DNA of 11,405 bases from Anaerolineaceae bacterium. Lineage in GTDB: Bacteria; Chloroflexota; Anaerolineae; Anaerolineales; Anaerolineaceae. The stretch spans positions 1 to 11,405 of the forward strand of contig WOZA01000135.1 in assembly GCA_011620505.1 (NCBI GenBank), written 5' to 3'. The notes under the pieces were generated by a model. The model was not told where the DNA came from, searched no databases, and worked only from the letters and a program-made list of their open reading frames with translations. The position numbers and the translations under genes are program-made. Positions 1 to 5,068 of the stretch are shown piece after piece (positions within the stretch are counted from its first letter, which is position 1; every line of letters begins with the position of its first letter).

Positions 1-194
1 TGACCGCCAACAAGCCGCCAATCATCGCCTCCCACCTTGCCTGTTTGCTCTTCAAAAAGCTTCAGAAGGTTTTCGCCATTTCCGCGGCTTAGATGCACAA
101 TCCGCGGACCAATATCCGCGGTTGCGATAATTCTGCAATCACCCGATTCGATTTGGTAACAGTTCTTCCAACCCTGATATTCCAATTGTTTCAT
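1..194 (-). CDS. DUF4380-like protein, N-terminal 64 residues (cut by window edge)
   Basis: This is the start of a minus-strand gene whose body lies beyond position 1. It begins at ATG 194-192 with a GAGG Shine-Dalgarno at 202-199, four bases upstream. The visible protein starts MKQLEYQGWKNCYQI and contains GPRIVHLSRGNGENLL and, near the edge, GGDDWRLVGG. From memory this spacing (GW.NC, GPRI, GGENL, GG.EW.L.GG) resembles the start of DUF4380 proteins, a galactose-mutarotase-like beta-sandwich family of unknown activity, often annotated as aldose-epimerase-like. No signal peptide is seen, so a cytoplasmic location is likely. It diverges from the 531-residue gene across a 77-bp gap that must hold both promoters. 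The family name is a recollection of pattern, not a search result; that this is a real coding start is more certain. Confidence 0.7.
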   Translation of the reverse strand, partial: MKQLEYQGWKNCYQIESGDCRIIATADIGPRIVHLSRGNGENLLKLFEEQTGKVGGDDWRLVGG

Positions 195-234
195 TTAACC
201 TCATAAACCTATCGTAGTCCTGGAATTAATCATG

Positions 235-240
235 TATAAT
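235..240 (+). promoter_or_regulatory. Probable -10 box for the two-gene unit at 272
   Basis: A perfect TATAAT lies 31 bases before the ATG at 272, preceded directly by TG. No convincing -35 hexamer is present at 16-18 bp spacing. Read on the minus strand, the same bases give TATACA, so the box could also serve the leftward gene. A Shine-Dalgarno (AGAGGA, 261-266) lies between this box and the start codon. Confidence 0.5.
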
Positions 241-271
241 CTACTCATAATTGCAATAAAAGAGGATTTTT

Positions 272-1867
272 ATGAGTTCAGGTGATTATAATGCCTGGAA
301 GACTTACTGGGCAAATCTCGAGATAACAACTTCCGATCTTCAACAATTGGCAAATTATTTGTTCGAAAAAGAAGAACCTTTAAATGTTGATGGTCTTGTT
401 CAAGTGCTGATCAACCAGCGCTTGGCAGAACGGGAAGCTGAGAGAAAGTCGAAGTTGGAGACAGCTGGCGAAGTTTATCTTCCCAGTAATTCCTATGAAG
501 TTGGCACGAAAGTGAGTTTTCCGGAATATGATCGAAAAGAAGCCAATGTCATTTCGAACCGCCCTGGCGAGAACGTGGCTATCGGTAACTTTACAGTAAC
601 CGAAGTGGAGTTTGAAGATGGTACTCGCAGTTCTTTTGCCACCAATCTGCCCGACCATGCATTAAATACCAAGGTTTACAAAAGCAATGACGATGATGTC
701 GAGGATCCGGTGGAGATCCGCAACAAATATGGTTCAGCTCTCAGAACAAAGCTTCGCAAAGCTCTTGAAAATCAATCGGAACTTGTCCGCATTGCAGACA
801 CCTGGTTCCCTCGGTCTTTACTGATCGATATTAGCAAAGGATATCTCAATCTTGCTGAAGCCATCCTCGATTCTCACGAAGGGGGTCCCTTAGGCATTGA
901 GCCTTTGATGAAGGAGTTGGAACTCAACGCAGAACCTCAAAACCAAAAATTACTCGAATTCTCTTTGAATTACGCACTGCAAGAAGACCCCCGTTTCGAT
1001 GAAGTTGGGACGACCGGAGAGATCTCCTGGTTCCTTAAGCGGCTTGAGCCAGAATCGGTCCTTGAGCCGCCTATCTACATCCGCGCAAATTCCATCGTAC
1101 CTCTTGCGGATTATCTCGATGAGGAATCCTATAAGTTGCTCTACGACCTCGATGATGAATTGTCCTTCACAAACGATGAAATTGATGAAGTTGATCGGGT
1201 TGATTCCGTCACAATTACTCTTACGTACCCCCATTGGCGCAGTGGCAGCATTCCCGTAACGCCAAATTCCAACCGCGTCCTGCCTTCAGCCCTCGAGTCT
1301 GAAAACATCAAGATCACTTTTATTGACAAGCAAACTCAGCAGCGAATCTCCGCTTGGGTGGTTCGCTCTCATAATTATGTCGTAGGATTGAGAGAATGGT
1401 TTGAGGAAAAAAACCTCATCCCTGGCAGCAATATTGAGATCAGCGCAACCAAGCACCCAGGCACCATGCTCATCTCCGCAGAGAAAAAGCGCTCCAACAA
1501 AGAGTGGATCAAAACCGTCCTGATAGGCGCTGATGGCGGACTGGTGTTTGCGCTTCTGCGACAACCCATCTACGCCGGCTTCAATGAGCGAATGGCTATC
1601 GCTATTCCCGACCAGGATGGGCTTGATAAAATCTGGCAGGATCGCCTGAGCAGGAACATCCCGATCAAATCAGACGTTTTTCGCATGATGAATGAACTTT
1701 CTAAACTGAACAGTCAGCATCACGTTCATTTTATTGATCTCTATGCTGCCATCAATGTCATCAGGCGCACCCCACCCATGGAGTTGTTCGAAACTCTTTC
1801 GTCCAATCCAGAGATTACTCATGTTGGCGATCATTACTATCACCTGGTGGATCAAGGAAAGGAATAA
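272..1867 (+). CDS. Unrecognised 531-residue multidomain protein, probably DNA-binding
   Basis: I do not recognise this protein as a named family. It starts at ATG 272 behind AGAGGA (spacing 5). It has no signal peptide or membrane segment, so it should be cytoplasmic. Visible parts, in order: a helical stretch (about 20-65) with a helix-turn-helix-like look; a small beta-barrel-like stretch (about 70-132) with YEVGTKVSFP, then F.V..VEFEDGTRSSFA; an acidic linker; a predicted winged helix (about 192-258, NLAEAILDSHEGGPLGIEPLMKEL then a wing ending ISWFLKRL); an acidic stretch near 284-310; a beta-rich segment (about 312-403) with AWVVRSHNYVVGLREWFEEK then LIPGSNIEI, distantly reminiscent of B3/EcoRII-N-type DNA-binding folds; and a last helix-turn-helix-like unit (about 462-525). 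Only 5 nt separate its stop from the next gene, so the two are probably co-translated. Domain calls are inferred from residue pattern. No catalytic motif is evident. Confidence 0.85.
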   Translation: MSSGDYNAWKTYWANLEITTSDLQQLANYLFEKEEPLNVDGLVQVLINQRLAEREAERKSKLETAGEVYLPSNSYEVGTKVSFPEYDRKEANVISNRPGENVAIGNFTVTEVEFEDGTRSSFATNLPDHALNTKVYKSNDDDVEDPVEIRNKYGSALRTKLRKALENQSELVRIADTWFPRSLLIDISKGYLNLAEAILDSHEGGPLGIEPLMKELELNAEPQNQKLLEFSLNYALQEDPRFDEVGTTGEISWFLKRLEPESVLEPPIYIRANSIVPLADYLDEESYKLLYDLDDELSFTNDEIDEVDRVDSVTITLTYPHWRSGSIPVTPNSNRVLPSALESENIKITFIDKQTQQRISAWVVRSHNYVVGLREWFEEKNLIPGSNIEISATKHPGTMLISAEKKRSNKEWIKTVLIGADGGLVFALLRQPIYAGFNERMAIAIPDQDGLDKIWQDRLSRNIPIKSDVFRMMNELSKLNSQHHVHFIDLYAAINVIRRTPPMELFETLSSNPEITHVGDHYYHLVDQGKE

Positions 1868-1872
1868 TCTGG

Positions 1873-2295
1873 ATGCTGAACAAATCTAGTCTCATAAAAC
1901 CTGACCTGAACACGAAGTTTCGGGTCGATCTTGACTGGTGGAAATCGCAGGACCAGAACTGGCGCCATGCTTTAGTAACCTTCATGTGCCCGACACACCA
2001 GGCACTTTTTGCTCAATCAACTGACGCCCAGGAAATGGACTTGGTCAATCCCGAAACGGGTGAAGTAACACGCGGCGATGGTCTCATCCAGACCCTGGTA
2101 GACCACTGCGCCAAGCAGGAAGGATTCATCACTGCCAATGCCCCACTGGTCGATTCCGTTTTCAAGGTTTTTATCGTGAACCATAACCAACCTCTAAACG
2201 CGATCGAGCTATCTGAACGTATTGGAAGACCTGCCGACACTATATTACGTACAATCGGTGGTAGCCGGGTCTATAAAGGTATTCGTCCTGTTTGA
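1873..2295 (+). CDS. Unrecognised 140-residue protein with C-terminal helix-turn-helix-like segment
   Basis: This gene starts 5 nt after the 531-residue gene stops. The purine-rich AAGGAAAGGA stretch just before that stop (about 1854-1863) can serve as its ribosome binding site. I cannot assign a family. The N-terminal half has an aromatic pattern, FRVDLDWWKSQDQNWRHAL (16-34), followed by MCPTHQALF with a Cys and a His (C39, H42). The middle carries an acidic, glycine-rich stretch around VNPETGEVTRGDG (58-70). The C-terminal 35 residues, QPLNAIELSERIGRPADTIL then SRVYKGIRPV, have the spacing of a helix-turn-helix followed by a wing. It is soluble, with no signal or membrane segment. Tight coupling to the larger gene suggests they act together, possibly as a complex at DNA; that is inference. 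The stop is followed at once by the tRNA-Arg promoter. Confidence 0.85.
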   Translation: MLNKSSLIKPDLNTKFRVDLDWWKSQDQNWRHALVTFMCPTHQALFAQSTDAQEMDLVNPETGEVTRGDGLIQTLVDHCAKQEGFITANAPLVDSVFKVFIVNHNQPLNAIELSERIGRPADTILRTIGGSRVYKGIRPV

Positions 2296-2318
2296 TCCCG
2301 CCGGAAAAGCAGTATAAT
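2291..2318 (+). promoter_or_regulatory. Probable promoter of tRNA-Arg
   Basis: TATAAT at 2313-2318 ends 12 bases before the tRNA 5' end, the usual distance for a short tRNA leader. A weak -35-like TTTGAT at 2291-2296 lies 16 bp upstream and overlaps the stop codon of the preceding gene. The -10 is convincing; the -35 is poor. Confidence 0.55.
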
Positions 2319-2330
2319 CAAAACCCGTTT

Positions 2331-2403
2331 GCTCCTGTAGCTCAATGGATAGAGCACCAGTCTTCTAAACTGTTGGTTGCGCGTTCGAGTCGCGCCAGGG
2401 GCA
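2331..2403 (+). tRNA. tRNA-Arg (anticodon TCT)
   Basis: A full cloverleaf can be drawn. The 7-bp acceptor stem pairs GCTCCTG (2331-2337) with CAGGGGC (2396-2402), with one G-U pair, and discriminator A is at 2403. The D stem is GCTC (2340-2343) with GAGC (2352-2355). The anticodon stem runs 2357-2361 with 2369-2373 and has its outermost pair mismatched. The loop CTTCTAA (2362-2368) has anticodon TCT at 2364-2366, which reads AGA (and possibly AGG) as arginine. The T stem is GCGCG (2379-2383) with CGCGC (2391-2395), and its loop TTCGAGT is standard. The variable loop is 5 nt. CCA is not encoded and must be added after transcription. A run of five T follows at once (2404-2408), with no further hairpin seen. 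Confidence 0.97.
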
Positions 2404-2491
2404 TTTTTAATGATACATAACCTTATATTTTCTAGCCTTGCGAGCTTGGATTCGGGAGATAATAACTTTTGAATAAGGAGAAAGGAATAAA

Positions 2492-2866
2492 ATGAACCTG
2501 ATAAAGAGATGGCTTATTTTTATGTTGGCACTTTTTGTTGCCGCCTGGTTAATCCCTGGCATCCACGTCGAGAGTGATGCCTGGGTTGTGTACGCTGTAA
2601 CCGCTGCAATCCTGGCACTGTTGAATGCGATCCTCCTGCCAAACCTGAAAGCGCTTTCGTGTGGACTGATCATTCTCACGTTGGGGTTGTTTAGCCTTGT
2701 CCTGAATGCAGCGATGTTTATGCTCTCTTCTTACCTGGCACAGACATGGTTCCATGTGGGATACATTGTCGACAATTTTTGGTCAGCCTTGCTTGGATCG
2801 CTCATCGTAAGCGTCATATCAATGCTCTTTTCCTCTGACCAGAAGAGGAAAAAAGAGGAAGTTTGA
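2492..2866 (+). CDS. Small membrane protein of the phage_holin_4_2 (YvlD) family
   Basis: This 124-residue protein fits the family annotated as 'phage holin family protein' (Pfam Phage_holin_4_2, Bacillus YvlD type), which is chromosomal and usually has no link to phage. Four hydrophobic helices are visible: about 6-23, 31-50, 56-80 and 95-113. Family hallmarks are IPGIHVES after helix 1, LLNAILLPNLKAL at the end of helix 2, and ILTLGLFSLVLNA in helix 3. The tail is short and charged (DQKRKKEEV). Length matches the family's usual 110-125 residues. Two purine-rich sites, AAGGAG (2475-2480) and AAAGGA (2481-2486), precede ATG 2492; the second has the better spacing. It sits alone between the tRNA and a strong terminator, so it is probably monocistronic. 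Its function is unknown; YvlD in Bacillus has been linked to cell-envelope stress. Confidence 0.85.
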   Translation: MNLIKRWLIFMLALFVAAWLIPGIHVESDAWVVYAVTAAILALLNAILLPNLKALSCGLIILTLGLFSLVLNAAMFMLSSYLAQTWFHVGYIVDNFWSALLGSLIVSVISMLFSSDQKRKKEEV

Positions 2867-2879
2867 GTTTTCTGATAGA

Positions 2880-2917
2880 AAACACAAAAACTGCCCAGCA
2901 TGGCAGTTTTTGTGTTT
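2880..2917 (+). terminator. Strong intrinsic terminator after the YvlD-like gene
   Basis: A perfect 16-bp inverted repeat (2880-2895 with 2902-2917) surrounds the 6-base loop CAGCAT. The core CTGCC/GGCAG is followed by TTTTTGTGTTT, giving a U-rich tail for rightward transcription. It ends the YvlD-like transcript 13 nt after the stop codon and insulates it from the rpsF promoter. The A-rich left arm means it could also work leftward. Confidence 0.9.
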
Positions 2918-2920
2918 AAG

Positions 2921-2948
2921 TTGCTTAATTTACAACATATGATAAAAT
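2921..2948 (+). promoter_or_regulatory. Probable promoter of the rpsF-rpsR operon
   Basis: TGATAAAAT at 2940-2948 is an extended -10 element (TG, one base, TAAAAT). TTGCTT at 2921-2926 is a partial -35 hexamer at 16-bp spacing. Transcription would start near 2955, giving a leader of about 95 nt that holds the hairpins described at 2992-3044. The upstream terminator ends just before this promoter, as expected for a new transcription unit. Confidence 0.55.
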
Positions 2949-2991
2949 AGCGTTTGTTAAATTCAGGAATAAGCCTGAAACCAACCTTCCA

Positions 2992-3044
2992 CTCCTGCCC
3001 GCCAACGGCGTAAAGCAGGAGCAAACCCGAGGAAAGGAGCCTCG
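2992..3044 (+). promoter_or_regulatory. Structured rpsF leader; candidate S6:S18-binding autoregulatory RNA
   Basis: Two hairpins lie in the rpsF 5' leader. The first has an outer 7-bp stem, CTCCTGC (2992-2998) with GCAGGAG (3015-3021). Inside it is an asymmetric internal loop and a short inner stem, CGCC (3000-3003) with GGCG (3007-3010). A CCG triplet sits at 2999-3001. The second pairs CGAGG (3028-3032) with CCTCG (3040-3044) and displays the Shine-Dalgarno AAAGGAG (3033-3039) in its loop. Many bacterial rpsF leaders carry an RNA element in which a CCG-containing hairpin mimics the 16S rRNA site and binds the S6:S18 complex, repressing translation. The position and CCG fit that element, but I have not matched the full consensus. 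The CTCCT of the first stem could alternatively pair with the Shine-Dalgarno. Confidence 0.45.
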
Positions 3045-3050
3045 ACACGT

Positions 3051-3335
3051 ATGCACAATTATGAACTCATTTTTATTCTCCAGGCTGATCTGGATGAAGC
3101 ATCTCTTAACACCTTAGTGGATAATGTGGAAACCCTCATTAAAAACAACGGTGGTGAGATCGCCAAGATTGATCGCTGGGGCAAGCGCAAACTAGCTTAC
3201 CCCATTAACAAAGCCAATGAAGGCTACTACGTATTGGTAGACTTTAACTACAAACCCGAAGAAGTTGCCGGCCTCAAACGCACTTTAGGCTACAACGAAC
3301 AGGTTCTGCGACACATCGTTGTCCGCAAAGCATAA
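3051..3335 (+). CDS. rpsF: 30S ribosomal protein S6 (bS6)
   Basis: This 94-residue protein has the bS6 pattern throughout: MHNYELIFILQADLDE at the N-terminus (family form M+.YE....), IDRWGKRKLAYPINK at 40-54, GYYVLVDFNYKPE at 58-70 and a C-terminal strand ending VLRHIVVRKA. S6 binds S18 and helps form the platform of the 30S subunit. The start at 3051 is chosen over the in-frame ATG at 3060 because bS6 proteins need the YEL strand near residue 4. The Shine-Dalgarno AAAGGAG (3033-3039) sits 11 nt upstream, in the loop of a small hairpin. It is first in an operon with rpsR, 11 nt downstream, so both interacting partners come from one mRNA. Confidence 0.97.
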   Translation: MHNYELIFILQADLDEASLNTLVDNVETLIKNNGGEIAKIDRWGKRKLAYPINKANEGYYVLVDFNYKPEEVAGLKRTLGYNEQVLRHIVVRKA

Positions 3336-3346
3336 CAGGAGTAAAC

Positions 3347-3649
3347 ATGACTGAAAGCAGATTCTCAGACCGCGGGGACCGCTCCCAAAACGGTGAACGT
3401 GGCGAACACCCTCGCCGCTATATTTCCCGCCCAAAGTTTTGTCAGTTCTGTTCTGACAAGAACCTTGTCATCGATTACAAAAACGTGGAGTTAATGTCAC
3501 GCTACATCAACGAGACCGGAAAAATACGCCCTCGCCGCCAAACTGGCGCCTGTGCCAAACACCAGCGTGAGATTGCCAAGGCAATAAAGAATGCCCGTCA
3601 CATCGCCTTACTTCCTTTTGAAGGTGATTTTTGGACTGAAAACAATTAG
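3347..3649 (+). CDS. rpsR: 30S ribosomal protein S18 (bS18), zinc-binding type
   Basis: This 100-residue protein carries the bS18 core KFCQFCSDKNLVIDYKNVEL then LMSRYINETGKIRPRRQTG and AKHQREIAKAIKNARHIALL. Four candidate zinc ligands are present: C32, C35, C69 and H72. This marks the cysteine-containing form of S18 rather than the zinc-free paralogue. The first 29 residues form a hydrophilic Arg/Gly/Asp-rich extension, as seen in many S18 proteins. AGGAG (3337-3341) precedes ATG 3347 with good spacing. S18 binds S6 and the central domain of 16S rRNA. In many bacteria ssb lies between rpsF and rpsR and rplI follows; neither is present at this site. Confidence 0.97.
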   Translation: MTESRFSDRGDRSQNGERGEHPRRYISRPKFCQFCSDKNLVIDYKNVELMSRYINETGKIRPRRQTGACAKHQREIAKAIKNARHIALLPFEGDFWTENN

Positions 3650-3664
3650 GCCGGATGATTAAGT

Positions 3665-5020
3665 ATGGCTAAGAAAACAGAGCGCCCAAAGCTTGATACC
3701 CGTAAGCACGTTGCTCGTAAAGAACGCGAAGAAAAACAAATCAAATCCGCTTTAGTGGTGACTGGTATAGTCATCGGGATTGCATTACTTTTGTTGGTCT
3801 ATGCCGTGGTCGATAATTTCATCGTCCAACCCAATAAAGTTGTTGCTCGTGTGGGGGATGCTGTAATCAAAGCGGATGATTTTGAAGCAAATGTGATTTA
3901 TTCCCGCCTAAATATGCTCTCCACTGCCAATAATTATGCCTATTATGCCCAAATCCTGGGGGATTCTGGCAGTCAGTTTAAGTCCGCAGGCATCGAAATA
4001 ATTGCACAATTAAATGACACCGAGCTCCTTGGGGAAATTGTGCTCAACCAGATGATCGATGATCAACTCATTCGCGAAGAAGCTGCCAAACGTGGCATAA
4101 CTGTCTCTGATGAAGAAATCCAGGAAGCGTTACAATCGTCTTTCGGTTTCTATCCGATGGGAACCAAAACCCCAACCATCACTCCCACGATTGTCAACAC
4201 TCCGACCTGGTCGAGTGAGCAATTTGAATTGATCAAACCCACCGATACCGCCACCCCCGCGCCTACATCCACTGCTACACCCGAAGGATGGGAGCCCACC
4301 CAGGCAGCGACCGCTACCAGCGAAACGCAAGCAACTCCTGAGGCAACCACCCCAACAGTCGAGCCAACCGCAACAGAAATTCCTACTGTCACCCCAACAC
4401 CAACTGTCTATACGACAAAACTGTACGGTAAGGAACTTGGCACTTATCTCGACGACCTCAAAACTTATGGAATCAGCCGTCGGCAAATCGAGGATATCTT
4501 CCGCGCTAATTTACTCCGAACCAAGCTGATGGAAGATGTCACCAAGGATATGCTTCCCCAGGAAGAACAGGTTTGGGTGAGACATATTCTTGTCGATTCA
4601 GAGGATACAGCCAAGGAAGTCATTGAAAAACTAAAGAATGGCGGCGACTGGACGGCTCTCGCAGCAGAATATTCTACCGATACCTCTAACAAAGATAACG
4701 GCGGAGACCTGGGTTGGATTGGAAGGAATGACAGCTACATCCAGGAATTCAAAGATGCCGCTTTCGCGCTGAATGAACCTGGTCAAATCAGTGAGCCTGT
4801 CGAAACGACCTATGGTTGGCACATCATTCAGCTTGTCTCAAAAGCCACCAACAATATTAATGACACGAAGTTCAAGCAAAACAAGCAAGTCTTCTTCGAC
4901 AACTGGCTGCTCGAACTGCGCAATTCACGCACTGACATACAGATTGATGAAATCTGGAAGACTTTAACCCCCAACACACCAGCTGTTCCAGCTGAACTAA
5001 GCAACTTTTTCTTCAATTAG
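3665..5020 (+). CDS. Membrane-anchored parvulin-type peptidyl-prolyl isomerase (SurA/PrsA-like foldase)
   Basis: This 451-residue foldase has a charged cytoplasmic N-terminus (1-28), one transmembrane helix (about 29-49, no lipobox) and then an extracytoplasmic part. Residues about 58-160 form the first half of a SurA_N/trigger-factor-like chaperone domain (VVARVGDAVIKADDFEANV, then LNQMIDDQLIREEAAKRGITVSDEEI). A Thr/Pro/Ala/Glu-rich low-complexity linker (about 167-249) interrupts it before the closing helices (about 250-295, YGISRRQIEDIFRANLLRTKLMEDV). The PPIC domain spans about 302-393, with VWVRHILV, GGDWTALAAEYSTD, GGDLGWIGR, FKDAAFALNEPGQISEPVETTYGWHIIQL. It should speed proline isomerisation and folding of exported proteins. 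It starts 15 nt after rpsR and probably shares that transcript, but its Shine-Dalgarno is poor (GGCCGGA, 3649-3655), so translation may depend on coupling. A bidirectional terminator follows. Confidence 0.93.
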   Translation: MAKKTERPKLDTRKHVARKEREEKQIKSALVVTGIVIGIALLLLVYAVVDNFIVQPNKVVARVGDAVIKADDFEANVIYSRLNMLSTANNYAYYAQILGDSGSQFKSAGIEIIAQLNDTELLGEIVLNQMIDDQLIREEAAKRGITVSDEEIQEALQSSFGFYPMGTKTPTITPTIVNTPTWSSEQFELIKPTDTATPAPTSTATPEGWEPTQAATATSETQATPEATTPTVEPTATEIPTVTPTPTVYTTKLYGKELGTYLDDLKTYGISRRQIEDIFRANLLRTKLMEDVTKDMLPQEEQVWVRHILVDSEDTAKEVIEKLKNGGDWTALAAEYSTDTSNKDNGGDLGWIGRNDSYIQEFKDAAFALNEPGQISEPVETTYGWHIIQLVSKATNNINDTKFKQNKQVFFDNWLLELRNSRTDIQIDEIWKTLTPNTPAVPAELSNFFFN

Positions 5021-5034
5021 TAGAACGATGAGAT

Positions 5035-5067
5035 AAATGAGACCGGTAGAAAAAACCGGTCTCATTT
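5035..5067. terminator. Bidirectional terminator between the converging rpsF-PPIase and thrC-rnc-smc operons
   Basis: A 13-bp perfect inverted repeat (5035-5047 with 5055-5067; core GAGACCGGT/ACCGGTCTC) surrounds a 7-base A-rich loop. Rightward, the hairpin is followed by a T run reaching 5070, giving a good intrinsic terminator 14 nt after the PPIase stop. Leftward, the hairpin begins immediately after the smc stop codon (5071-5069) and is followed by TTTATC, a weaker tail. Confidence 0.88.
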
Positions 5068-5068
5068 T

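Noticed and set aside
81..121. Three copies of TCCGCGG within 41 bases
   Set aside because: They fall inside the coding sequence at unequal spacing and encode different residues. Most likely chance rather than operator sites.
999..1259. Second open frame inside the 531-residue gene on the same strand
   Set aside because: It is an out-of-frame shadow with a poor start context and no recognisable protein pattern.
2492..2866. Phage holin suggesting a prophage beside a tRNA integration site
   Set aside because: The family name is historical; YvlD-type proteins are ordinary chromosomal membrane proteins. No integrase, no repeat of the tRNA 3' end and no other phage gene is seen nearby.
4130..4486. 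Long open frames on the minus strand within the isomerase gene
   Set aside because: They mirror the Thr/Pro-rich codons of the spacer, which contain few stop-forming triplets on the other strand. They lack a binding site and a plausible protein pattern.
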